A DNA stretch of 64,000 bases from Spizellomyces punctatus DAOM BR117. Taxonomy: Eukaryota > Chytridiomycota > Chytridiomycetes > Spizellomycetales > Spizellomycetaceae. The translations under genes and the position numbers were made by a program. The notes beneath the pieces were generated by a model, which searched no databases, had not been told where the DNA came from, and saw only the letters and a list, made by a program, of their open reading frames with translations. Every line of letters begins with the position of its first letter. The first letter of the stretch is position 1. The stretch lies in NCBI RefSeq assembly GCF_000182565.1, contig NW_015971556.1:186001-250000 (forward strand), in the 5' to 3' direction. Of the stretch, positions 11,541-22,952 are shown in pieces.

Positions 11541-13343
11541 TTCAAAAGACTACAGAGAAGTGTAGTAAAGCACAGTGATATGTCAGCCTACTTGTACCTC
11601 GATTGCATTTTCATGACGTGAAGCAAATGTTCAAGCCCCCCGTTGGAGTAAACTAGCAAACCCATCAACTTTTGGCAACTTGAAGGACTGGTTTGCGCCG
11701 TAGGAGATGACTCAGAAAAATGGTATGTGCCTTCTCGCAGTTACCCAAAGACAACTAAAGCGAAACGCTCTCCCCGTGAAATGGATGTGGATGGGACCTA
11801 TATATCCATTCGCAGATCACAACATTCAAAATAGCATAAAATCATCAGAGCATATCCATACGGCAGACATTGTATCATGTAGACACTAGGGCTTGAAAGA
11901 GCGGCGCAGATATGACATACACGCATGAATAGCATGGGCATGCACCTCAAAAGCGTTTGTTACATGCTTATATTACACACACGTTTGAGAAAAGCCTTGA
12001 GCATGGACGGTAACAGGTCACCATCACTCTCCAATACCAGATTGGCCTCGAGTCTTGGCGAAAAAACATTGCCGAAGACTTGCCGAGCCAGGAAACCGCC
12101 CTACTTTTTGGCAGTGAACGTCGTAACAGATTCTCCAACGGCAATAAAATTGCCATCACACATTGGCAAAAGCACTGAAACAAGACCCAATTCGTCGTCG
12201 TCTTTCCACCAACATGCAGTCCACAAGTGTCCGATCTCGCTTTGTCCGAACATAAACAAATGCGCGTTTACATAATCTTGACTCGCGCTAGGGGAAGGAA
12301 CGCATGCCAGGAGGTGGAAACGACGACGATGATTGGGCCTTCATGGCGTGCTCAGAAGAATGACGTACGGAGGATAACGTTATCTTCCGCCGAGAATTCC
12401 GAAATGCAAAAAAAAAGCGCAGTCCCCCAGGGTTATAAAAAGGCACCCTCTCCCATATCCCCCCACTCTCTCTTCATCTTTCCTTCCGCCTCGGGATGGC
12501 ATAAAACTCGCTCCAGCCATGGGTACTGGCGTAAAACTCAACTCGGTCCAAAAGTATACCGGATAACTTTAAAGGCCGTTGTAGTAATGCAACGTGATAA
12601 CCTCTTTGAGGTGGGCGCCTGGGACTGATCGTTTGCGCGCGCCAGAAATGGAAGGAGCAACGACTCGCCGGAGCCTTCGGGTGATGATGGCATCCTCTTC
12701 GGGGGAAGGGCCTGTGATAAAGGATGAAAAGGATGAAAATAAGAAAATGATGCAAAGCAAACTCCCTTTGAAGTCCTATCCAGACACTGTATTCTCAGCG
12801 GCTTTCCCAGCAGCAAAGCACCTACCAATACTTGCACTCGCATTCAGATCAACGACAACAGACTTGCACTGAGAGATCGACCAAGGAGACCAGAAAATTG
12901 ATTTTCATCGACTTTGCCACAATGAGTGAACTCAATGCCAAAGCAGGCGTGGAAGCCAAGGTTTGGCAAACCTACGAAAAGTCCTCGCCAATGTTGCTTC
13001 ATCCGTGAAGTGAAAACGAGTCCAAAGAGGCCAGACGACCCAATCAAGGATTTCCATCGCACACTGCTAATAAAGGGCAGCACATAAAGCAGTCCAAGAT
13101 TGTCTGATAGTATTCATAAAAGGATCCGACCGCATTGGATGATCATGGTCACGCCTGTCTTTCACACAGATGAGGGTAGTGAAAGCCCACTATGCACACT
13201 CATCAACCCGAATCATATACTACGCCTCCAAAAGCTTGATGTTCCAACTCCCATCACGTTCCACATCGCAACTCTATACACCTATAAGAGACCAGTCTAC
13301 ACCAAAAAATAACTTTCAACAAAACCGCCAATGTTCCATCGCA
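11541..13343. other. 1.8-kb intergenic stretch, no gene resolved
   Basis: Holds the RPP1 promoter side and the 3' flank of the Rieske gene. A TATAAAAA element at 12434-12441 is followed by pyrimidine-rich sequence and short ATG-started frames with possible splice sites, but no joined frame looked like a protein. The longest ORFs (about 90-130 codons) lack recognisable features. A short unannotated transcript here cannot be excluded. Confidence 0.5.
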
Positions 13344-13853
13344 TCACTCCACCGCAACTCCACCAAAATCCCTCCGCCGTCCGCCTACATGCTTATTCGT
13401 CACCTCTCTACTCACTTCCACCACCGCGTCCTCTCCACTCCCCTGTACCCGCACATGATGTACATCCACAACATACGCAGAAGTATCACACTCCCCCGTA
13501 TCCCCCGAAAAAGCCCACCCATGCAAGGGGCACACAATGGCAACGCCCCATTTAATCCCCATGTCTTCAATATCTACAAGTGATCCGCGTGAGAGAGCCC
13601 CGCCTTGATGTGGGCAGATCTGTGTAGAGAGTATTAGAAAACCCTCCTAAAACAGATCTGAGATACTGTATGAGAGTGGTAAACGCACATTATTGACGGC
13701 CCAGAATTGATTCATATCTGGGCGGTAAAAGACGGCCAAGCTTTTGGTTTTGTCATTTTCGAGGGTGATTCGGACTTTTTGGCATGTGAAGGGCTCAGTA
13801 GAGGTGAAGGAGGAGAGCGGGCCGACGGGAACGTAGGTAAGTGACGACGACAT
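13344..13853 (-). CDS. Small soluble Rieske [2Fe-2S] domain protein
   Basis: Two exons (13689-13853, 13344-13619) separated by a 69-nt intron give 146 residues. Spliced, the protein has both cluster-binding boxes: CPHQGGALSRG and, 17 residues on, CPLHGWAFSGDTGEC. Each supplies one Cys and one His for a Rieske cluster. The N-terminal part (TYVPVGPLSSF, CQKVRITLEN) fits the beta-sandwich start of Rieske ferredoxin-like proteins. No oxygenase catalytic domain and no membrane helix are present, so it is neither bc1 Rieske nor a full Rieske oxygenase. It resembles the RFESD-type soluble Rieske proteins, whose redox partner is unclear. The start at 13853 gives the natural N-terminus, although the frame stays open upstream. 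Confidence 0.85.
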
Positions 13854-14378
13854 GGTGAATGCGCAAAACGACGAGGAAGACGGGAGAGCGATTTTGATCT
13901 GGGTCATGTGATGGATCGGATCGTGGTTTGATGTAGTAATCACTGCCAACAGTTTCTTCCAATTCCCGCTTCTTGAACGGTTGCGTCTGGCTGCACATAG
14001 TGCGGAATGAGCATTTATCGAAAGGCAGGGCACTGGAGACATTCAGAGATGAAACGTACGTGCGATAGTAGGCTTGTCAGTTGGGTGGAGCAACTTGTGA
14101 GAAAAGGTCAGTGGGGCGACGCTGGGTGATGGGGACTAAATGCAGCGACCGTTCTCTGGCATGTAGACAGGCAGATCTTGATTTCTTTAACGTCCTGCTA
14201 TGTATATTCAATTGGATTCATTTGTGAAGCAAGACTTTGTGACTTCTGTAGCAAATCAGCGGTATTGGCAGTGTTTAATGCCCCAGGGGTGCGAGAGGTC
14301 CATCAGATCTCCAGAAGTTAGTCCAAGGGATAGATTCCGAATTTGTTATGAGATTGACCTTTTCAATAGTTTTTAACA
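13854..14378. other. Intergenic region upstream of the Rieske gene
   Basis: Promoter side of the Rieske gene, running up to the tRNA. Nothing else was recognised. Confidence 0.6.
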
Positions 14379-14451
14379 GCTTCCTTAGCTCAGTTGGGAG
14401 AGCGTTAGACTGAAGATCTAAAGGTCTCGTGTTCAATCCACGAAGGGAGCA
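14379..14451 (+). tRNA. tRNA-Phe (anticodon GAA)
   Basis: Folds as a full cloverleaf without an intron. The acceptor stem GCTTCCT pairs with AGGGAGC (one G-T wobble), followed by discriminator A at 14451. The D arm is TTAGCTCAGTTGGGAGAGC. The anticodon arm TTAGA/CTGAAGA/TCTAA presents GAA for phenylalanine. The T arm TCGTG-TTCAATC-CACGA pairs perfectly. Box A and box B internal promoter sequences are intact. Confidence 0.97.
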
Positions 14452-14945
14452 TGCGATTCCGCTGAAAATATTTTTTCTTTGGCAATCCTCTGCGACATCT
14501 AAATTCCATATCCAAAGAGCAAAAGTCCGACAGACAAGGTAATAATGGAGATGACTCTGCAAATCTCCTCGCTGTGCCAATGACCCTCCCTTCCAGCAAA
14601 TATCACGTTAATTCTATCATAATAATCCTTTTCTGCAGTGCATCAAAGCCCAAAGCTGAGCCCCAGAGGTCCTCCTCAGACCAATTGTACAAAAGTAAAG
14701 TAGAACGTCATCCCACTGGCGCTTCCCATGTGTCATGTGATTAATTTTCTTTTCATGACGAAACGATTTCTCATTAATCCATTTTAGTATAAATGGATCC
14801 CTGTACATAATAGAACAGGCTCTCACATGATATCACATGATAATAAAGCGGTTTGCGTTCAAAATTGCACAAGGCTTCTTTGCCTTGAAGTTGTCCTCCT
14901 TCCCACGGTTGGAAATTTCCCCATCCATTTGCAACGCAGGTCGAC
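14452..14945. other. Intergenic region between tRNA-Phe and the F-box gene
   Basis: Holds the tRNA terminator and the promoter side of the F-box gene. No further gene was seen. Confidence 0.6.
14471..14476 (+). terminator. RNA polymerase III T-run
   Basis: Six consecutive T residues about 20 bases downstream of the tRNA-Phe 3' end, a typical Pol III terminator. Confidence 0.75.
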
Positions 14946-17048
14946 ATGGAAGAGTACATTGCCTACTACACATCCCAGGGACACGAGGACGACGACACAG
15001 AGCATGACAGTGGGTCTTTGCTCATTGTCTCCACCGCCCCCGTCACTCCCGCACGCATACCCTCTCCCAAGCCTCATTCGCCACCAAGTCACCACAACAA
15101 CCACCAGGGTCTCCCAAGATCAAAGAGTTTTGTACTAGAGGTAGGCATACACGCATTTAGGCAAAGAGTAGAGATGGTTGCTCACGCTTGGATGTAGTCA
15201 CCTCTTCGAAAAAGGCCGCAGGATCAAGGTCTCTTATTGCAGGGCCCGTCCGCAGCAACATCCACAATAGGGACTGCTGCACAAGCTACGTCGCCCTCCT
15301 CTTCCCCTTCTTCGTCTTTGGGCGCCATTCCCCTTCCCGCTCCTGCTCCTCTTCCAGCTAGCTCACACTCACACCACAATCTCCACTCGGTCCTCAACTT
15401 GGACCCGCCGCACGACTCGCGAGAGGACGAGCTGCAAGACCCTGCCGACGCCCGCGTGTATGGCGTCGCCCACATGTTTTTGAGCTCAAACACGGCTCAG
15501 CAGCAGCAGCAACAGCGGCAAGAATTAGACTCGGCACTGCCCCCTTCCTTGTCCTTGCCCTCAAAAAATGCGCAGATTTCAAAACGCTCCTCGTGGGTCA
15601 CAAAGTCCCCAAGAGCGGCATACCCGCCCACTCTTCAACAGTTTGATGTCTATCAACACATTGCTCCAGCCGTCGAGACGGGTGTGTCCAGTCCCATGGA
15701 CAAGGATGTCCAATCTTTCCTTGAGACCGATGCGTGCCTCAGCCCGATGGACCAGGAAAGTCTGTGGATGCACGAAACGGATACGCGCAGTGCTGCATAT
15801 AGCCCCATGGACCTGGACGAAAATAATGACTTGACATGCACGCACGAAAGCGACACGTGCACCCCCATGATTGTAAACGACGGTGATACATGGATCCACG
15901 CATCCCGCCAATCCGTTGTTTCGCGCTTCCCTCCAGAACTTTTGCTCCAAATATTCAGCCATTTTGATCCCCCTTCCCGCGACTCGGCTGCCTTTCTCTC
16001 CCCCGTCTCCACGACAGCGGCTCTGCGCGCCTGCGCCCTTGTTTGCCACTGGTGGAATAGAGTTGCCACCCGCGTCCTCTGGCGACGACCGCGCGTTTAT
16101 GACGCCTCGCGATTCGAGAAACTGGTTTTGTGCGTGGAAACTTCTCAACCCGACACATGTCCCAAACCCACCTACCCCTACGCCGAACTCGTCCAACACC
16201 TTTCCCTGTCCCAAACCCTCTCAGAACCTCATCGCCACGCAACGCGTCTCTCATCCCTCCTCACCCGCCTCTTGACTCTCCCCGATCTCCACCTTACGAC
16301 GCTCGATCTTGCCTTTTGCAAGGGCGTCTCCAATTTTGCTCTCCAGCGCTGCGCGCACGCTCTCCGTTCCCTCGTTTCGCTCAACCTCGCCGGAGGCGGC
16401 CGGAGCGAAATCTGCATTATCAAAGTCGCTCGCGAATGCACAAACTTGAAACGTCTTGGATTGGGTTGGAACGAAGCTGTCGGCGATTTTTGTGTCCGTG
16501 AGGTGGGCCGATGGTGTCCGCGTCTCGAGTGGATTGATTTAAGTGGGTGTTGGCGCGTGGGAGATGTAGGTGTGGTTGGTCTTGTTCGTGGGTTATCTGG
16601 GTCCCTTGATACACGCGTTATGGAAACCCCCTCCGTTCCTTCCAATGCCCCTCCCTCAGCGTTCATTAGTCTCCCACCCCCGCCGGCGGGGCCAGCTGCA
16701 GGACCAGCAGCCGGGACACCGATGCCCACGCTTCTTCTACACACTCCGCACCGCCCAACCCTAAAACACATTTCCCTCTCGTACTGCACAAACATTACAG
16801 ACGCCGCCATCCACGAACTTGTCGACCGCCTGGGTTCCTCCCTCCAAGTCGTCAATGTGATTGGATGCGGTGACATTGGCGGCGCCGTACGCCGTCTCAT
16901 CCGTTCCGCCCAACAACGCACACCCGAAGGCGGTGTGTATGTTGATGTGGATGCCATTCGGCGGTGTAGCGGAAGTGTCTTTGAAGCTACAAACAGAAGA
17001 ATTGTCATGAATGTACCAGGTTTTGTCCCATTTTATGACTGCAGCTAG
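14946..17048 (+). CDS. F-box / leucine-rich-repeat protein (Grr1/AMN1-like)
   Basis: Two exons (14946-15140, 15243-17048; 102-nt intron, phase 0) give 666 residues. The first 270 residues are low-complexity, with Ser/Pro/His runs and a short Gln run. An F-box follows (SRFPPELLLQIFSHF, then ACALVCHWWNRVATRVLW). Next come cysteine-containing LRRs of the AMN1/Grr1 type: LTTLDLAFCKGVSNFALQ, LKRLGLGWNEAVGDFCV, LEWIDLSGCWRVGDVGVVGL, and after a Pro/Ala linker LKHISLSYCTNITDAAIHEL. F-box proteins bind Skp1 and present LRR-bound substrates to SCF ubiquitin ligases. The substrate cannot be inferred. The LRR array is broken by a linker of about 50 residues (near residues 555-605). Confidence 0.88.
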
Positions 17049-17164
17049 ACTTTTCTTGGGTGTTTAAGATGTGTTTTTTTTTGTAAACGTCTGTATGTGT
17101 ATGCGTGTGTATTTTATCAGGGATGGGGAGAATCTACTTGTAGCTCTTTTGTACTTAGGCTTTT

Positions 17165-20100
17165 CTACAACCCGTCAAAAACACCTTTGATGACACGTTC
17201 TTGTTCTGCCTTGTACCGCTTTCCAATACCTGTTGCTGGGACGGCTGAGGGTGGACGGCCATGATATTTCAACTAGAACCCCATTTGTGTGAGCATAAAG
17301 CGTGAGTCAAAAAACACGATTCACAAAAAGGAAATACATACCGAATGCCCTTTTGGCAACACATTGTTCAACCTTGGTTCCATAAATGTGTATGCACCCT
17401 GATTTTGGGGTTCTTCTTGGAGCCAATACCAATCTACAAAAAAGGAACCCATGGAATCAATACTTTACCACTTTCTTCTTCCAAGACGATTCCAAATACC
17501 TGTAACACCGGCATACCCGTCCACAACACTCCGCAACTCGCTCCAGGGCACCGGACAAACCTCTTCAACCCTTACAAACGCCACAGCACCCTCCAACCCT
17601 CGTTGCGCACGCTCTTTAATCAAATCATAATAAATCCTCCCCGAAACAAACACGACACGTTTGGGGTTCACAGCAGTAGGGTCGGGGAGGACGGGGTGGA
17701 ATGTCGTGCCGGGTGCCATATCGGCCAATGTCGATGTCGCGAGTGGATGTCTGAGGAGGGATTTGGGTGTGGCGAGGATGAGGGGTTTGCGGTAGGGACG
17801 GTGTAGCTATGTTGTTTTCCCTTTTTGTTAGTGGATGGAAATGGTAAGACGGGCAGAGGGGGAATGTTTACCTGTCGACGGAGGAGGTGAAAGTACTGCG
17901 CTGGTGTCGTAGGATTCGCGACATGCATATTGATGTTTTCCGTTGGGCCATCGAATCCTTCATCGCACAACTACGCCAAAAGAAAACAAGAAAACGTCTG
18001 AGGAACATAAAACACATTTAAACATCACACATTTACTCACCTGCAAAAATCTCTCGACCCTCGCACTACTATGCTCAGGACCTCCCCCTTCCAATCCATG
18101 TGGCAACAAGAGCACCAACCCAGACTGTCTCAACCATTTAGCTTCCCCACTCCCCAAAAACGTATCAACAACAATCTGCGCCCCATTAAAGAAATCCCCA
18201 AACTGGGCTTCCCAAATACAGAGCCGACGGGGCGTTTCAATACTCATGCCGTATTCGAATCCCATGACTGCGAATTCGCTGAGTGATGAGTTGGCGATCT
18301 CGAGTTTGGAGGATGAAAGGGTGTTTAAGGGTATGGTTGTCCGTTCAGTGTTTTGGTCAACGAGCATTACATGCCGTTGGGAAAAGGTTCCGCGGCCGAC
18401 ATCTTGGCCTGATATCCGGACAGGGAAACCTAATACGCCCCAATCAAAGTCAAAATACACTCGGAACATAATGACACGGATAAACAACCACACACCTTCC
18501 AATAACAGACTCCCAAAAGCAAGTGCCTCGCCCGTAGCCCAATCCAACCCCTTCCCGTCTTCCAATTTCCGTAGCCGAGTATCTACATGGTATTTTTGGA
18601 TACGCGGATGCACGACCTAGTATCATCCACGTCAATGCCGTTGGTTTGTTGCAGTACAAATCAGAAAATGTACATACCGTTCCAGAAGGAGTCTGAACAG
18701 ACTTTTGCCCAACTTCTTTCAAAACCTCCACATCAACACCTAGTATTCCGTTAATACACGGTATACCGGTCTGCACATTTACATACAAGGTACATACCCG
18801 TCTGCGGTGCGCTGATGACTTGCCGTGGAATAGTCATCCCGGACCATTTACCTTTCAATGTATCCGCCTACATGCATAAAGCGGCACATTAGATCACAGC
18901 GATCGTGCAAAGAGATAGTGTGCATACCGTAGGCGTGAACGAATAACTGTCTTCTAAATGCCGATCTAATTGCTCGAAATACTTTGTACGAAGGGTTTCG
19001 ATTTCTTGTTTATCGCCTAATACCTTGTCGTTCTAGAAACCAATTACTTCAAATTCAGTATTTTACATGTACACTCGCTACGAAATGCATACCATCAACT
19101 TCTCTTCATAGAGTCTCGGAACACTCTTTCGGCCTCGAATGTTGGCGTACATGGATGGTTGTGTAAATGCTACGTAATCTCAGTCATGGAATAGATGTAT
19201 TGAATACGGATTGAAAGGCGATACATACCAGGCTCATCCAACTCATTGTGTCCCATCCGACGGTACGCAATTAAATCAATAATAACATCTTTGCGAAACT
19301 TGTTTCTGTATTCAAATGCTATGGCCGTTGCCCTTGCCACATCCTACCAAAGACAAAAAAAATCGACATCAGCCCACGCCCATTTCTCACGAAAGACGTA
19401 AACGAGAAATCAGACAAACTCACCTCGGGGAAATCCCCATTGACATGAATAACCGGACATGAAATCATTTTCGCTACATCCGAGCTATAGTAACTGGATC
19501 GAGCGTTCATGGCGGGTGTCGTGTATCCAATCTGGTTATTAACAATGACGTGCACGGATCCTCCTGCCGTGAAATGCGGGAGGTTGGCTAGACCTAGCGT
19601 TTCGGTTACGACTCCCTAAACAATAAGCCCATGAATACCACCAACAAAATCACAGAAATCCATTATACGATCCTCACCTGCCCACAAAATGCAGCATCCC
19701 CATGCATCTGAATACACATGACACGATCCCCAATGTAGCAATCCGTTTCCGAGCCGCTTTCATACAAGTACATTTGCTTTGCCCGGGCTTTGCCGAGAGC
19801 GACGGGGTTGGCTGCCTATGTTGCGTCGGTTAACAATATACGCAGATACAAAAACCATGCACGAAATAAAGAACATACCTCCAAATGAGACGGGTTATGC
19901 AACATGGATACATGAACAGGATGTTTCGCGCCATACGACAAGTCCACCGAAGTAGCTAAAAAAAATCAATCAGCATCAGCACCCGCTTCCAGCACAAAAC
20001 ATTACAAATTGAAACCAACCTAAATGCGACAGTACATCCCCACACCCTGGGATATCATCCGGAAACTCTGCGTTCCCCTTCACTTTATGAAACAAGGCTG

Positions 20101-21233
20101 TCGGGTTATATTTCAGTAGGTCTGTCAAGAGGTTAAGACGGCCTCGATGGGGCATGCAGAGGACAATATCGCGTATTCCGGCTGTAACAAACGTGGTTTA
20201 AGGCATGCAGCTTGTAGCTAGGCGGGGAAAAGGATAATACATACCATAGTTGGCTTCCTTGAACAAAGCGTCGAGAACAATCTAAGGAGCAGATTAGAAT
20301 ACCGTTGATCAACGTGTCAAATGAAAAATGGGGGAAACGTACCATCATACTCTCGGCACCCTCTAATCCGTATCGCTTCACCTGCGGAAACCTTTTTGCC
20401 ATGAAATGATCAAAGACCTAAAAAGAAGGGTAACTAAAACAAATAATGACAACACAAGAACCCGACAAATACGATACCTCTGATTTGGTCAACAATTCGA
20501 AAATCCGTTTCTTGTCCCCATCTGTTAACGGTTTGACCGGATCTGACTCGACGAGCGTCGCAAACCATTTCCGTTCACTTAAATTCTATAAAAGAACTTA
20601 ATACCAAAGTATCCCACTTGTAAGCTAGAGTCACGTACCGGAATGTGCGTAAACTCAAATCCAATCCTCCCACAGTAAACGTTTCGCAAATGTGTCATAA
20701 TCTCTTGCAAACTCGCTTGCTGCTTATCCATGTGGAGGATTCCTTCTAATGTATACGTTCCTTCCGATAAGCCGTATCGGGTGGGATCCAATTGAAACAC
20801 ATGACTATATAAAGTTAGTGTTGGACTATGGAGGCATTACATTAAGATGACTTACTCGGCAGGCGTTAATCCCAAGGGATCAAGATTGGCAACCCGATGC
20901 CCATGAACACGATACATGTGTACAAGACGAACAAGATTGGCTTGTGCATTCCTATTTTGCTTTTCTTCATTCGTATCTAAACAGAGCGTCAACACACAGC
21001 GTCAACACACAGCGTCAACACGGGACATTCAATTCCATTCCATATTGCAATTCCCACATACAATCAGGCATTTCAAATACCCTCGGCGTCCGAAACCCAT
21101 ATATATCCCGGTCGTAATTGTATCGTCCCACTACAGTGGCATGAAAACTCCGTACCGCGCATCGTGGAAATCTTATTGCCGGTAGAACGCGGACTAGGCG
21201 GTGCATCCTAAGAAGCGACATGCTGCTCCTCAT
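17165..21233 (-). CDS. DHTKD1: 2-oxoadipate/2-oxoglutarate dehydrogenase E1, DHTKD1 type, mitochondrial
   Basis: A heavily split gene with well over a dozen short introns, starting at 21233 and ending at TAG 17165-17167. The N-terminus ([20 protein letters not shown]) is Arg-rich and looks like a mitochondrial presequence. [15 protein letters not shown] is the start of the E1 body. Thiamine-diphosphate motifs are present: [10 protein letters not shown] near 19690-19710 and [17 protein letters not shown] near 19510-19550. Later blocks include [46 protein letters not shown] and [20 protein letters not shown]. The C-terminus is [17 protein letters not shown]. The [10 protein letters not shown] block and the N-terminus favour DHTKD1, which decarboxylates 2-oxoadipate in lysine/tryptophan breakdown, over OGDH itself. 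Exon borders were not all fixed. Confidence 0.92.
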
Positions 21234-22214
21234 GTCAGTAACGTAATGTCTACATGTTCTCCCATGTCAGACCCTTGATAATACCTTGCAATCTCTACAC
21301 GGAATGCCCCCGTTCGCGGATTCCTTTCAAACGTCCCTTAAATGCGCAGACCTTTAAGAAGCCGCGCATCCCAATTTTGGGCTACAACGTCGCCACGAGT
21401 TTTTGGTGTCGTGTCACCTGAGCAGGTTTCCCGTTTGTGGATTTACATCGTGGACGCTTTTTGTCCGGAAATGGCTTTTGGCCGACGATATTTGCATTGC
21501 AATAACGGACGGATTGGAGTGGTATGAGATGTATTTAATTGTTATAAAGGGTTGGAAGACTGTTGGTATGTTTCTATGGATTCTTCTCCGGTAAAGTCCA
21601 ATGAAAGGCTTCTTGGACCAACCTCCTTTTGAATGGCTATTACATGGACGGGTAGGTCATTGTCACTGCATCCAGTAGGGACTTTCAAGTTACCACGCTC
21701 AATCGTAAAACTCACGCTTGCTAGATTGGTATTTCAACATGGCTCCTGTTGGCTAGCTCTGGTTAATAACGGGGAGCAATTACATAATGTCAACATATAT
21801 GTATTCATCTGTCGCTATGCTTGGGAACATGTCCAATTGGGTAAAAGTTCTGGATTCATGCTCGGAAAGGATAAGTGAGTGGCTTGGAGGATGTTGGTGT
21901 ATAGATGCCATGCGTTAAGAGCCATTCAAAGGTCGGCCTCCGTTAATGGGTCCAACGCCCATACTTGCAAAAAAATCAGCAATCATTTCTGCTATGTTCT
22001 TTGAATCCCATACATGGCTGGGTGCGGCGAGTGCGACAGCACTTTCACTGAATACGACATGACCAACGGGAGGAAGAAGCCTTCGTTCGACCGACTGTAC
22101 GCTTTAATGCCTGAACTTTCGTCATGAGATGATCGAGCTGCACGTGACTCTGTTCATCATCGAAAGATCACCCCCAAACCCCGTCATGTCGCTGGTTACC
22201 ATCACAAAGCCATC
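21234..22214. other. Divergent intergenic region, no gene resolved
   Basis: Almost 1 kb between the DHTKD1 start and the MAPEG start. ORFs of 60-80 codons are present on the plus strand, but none shows a motif or splices convincingly. Confidence 0.5.
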
Positions 22215-22725
22215 ATGCCCTCCACTACAACTCTTTACAGCCTAACAGCTCTCTCAGCTCCCGTCTTCGCCCTCGGAGCCGGAATCTCCCTTCTCAGAAA
22301 CCAACAGAAGCGCCCTTTCGGAACCAAAGACGATCCAACAGATCCTCTGACCAAACTGGTCGTTGCGCACCGGAATGCAACAGAGTACGCTGGAGTGCTC
22401 GTCCCCCTTATTCTGGTTGTGGATGCGAGGTGCCGTGGACGTGCGGTTGATGGGATCGTGATTGGAGCGGTTGTTTGCCGGAGTTTGTGAGTGTTGGGTT
22501 TGGTATGGCATATCAGATTATGTTGTTGATTTGCTTGCTTTAGGGTTATTGCATCGTTGGCCACCTGTCGATCTTTGACTGAGGTGGGCATTGGGAGGTT
22601 GGTTGGGGCTTGGGGAACATGTGAGTATACCTTTGCTTTTACTCTGTGCAATGTGATGCTGAAACTCGGCAATTTTCGTAGATATTTTTGGAGGAATTTT
22701 GGCGTTCCTTCCTCTCTGTTTTTGA
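22215..22725 (+). CDS. MAPEG-family membrane protein (microsomal glutathione S-transferase-like)
   Basis: Three exons (22215-22486, 22544-22620, 22682-22725) join in phase to 130 residues, the usual MAPEG size. The first helix (TLYSLTALSAPVFALGAGISL) leads to the family hallmark HRNATEYAGVLVPLIL, with the conserved Arg, Asn, Glu and Pro between helices 1 and 2. Two more hydrophobic segments follow (GIVIGAVVCRSLVIASLA and YIFGGILAFLPLCF). MAPEG proteins are trimeric ER or mitochondrial outer-membrane enzymes that use glutathione in detoxification or lipid-mediator metabolism. The stop at 22723-22725 depends on the acceptor at 22680-22681; phase and hydrophobicity both support it. Confidence 0.8.
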
Positions 22726-22952
22726 GATATTTTAATGTAGCCGTCGGTCTAGATCCAGAGTCTTGTATGCAATGGCTTGGGTCTTGAGAATGTTTGAAAC
22801 GCACTCATCATCGAAAATGTTTGGATGTAATCATGCCAATTTGTCAAATATATTCGTGAATATTGCCACGTGCAATGCTGGCAAATACGTAAACCATATT
22901 TCACATCCAGGTACTCGCTCGTCCATTAATCAAGAAATCTGTTTCCGGGTCA

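Noticed and set aside
12227-12872. Possible small multi-exon gene after a TATAAAAA element
   Set aside because: Short ATG-started frames with splice-like sites exist, but no combination gave a protein with recognisable features; reported only as an unresolved interval.
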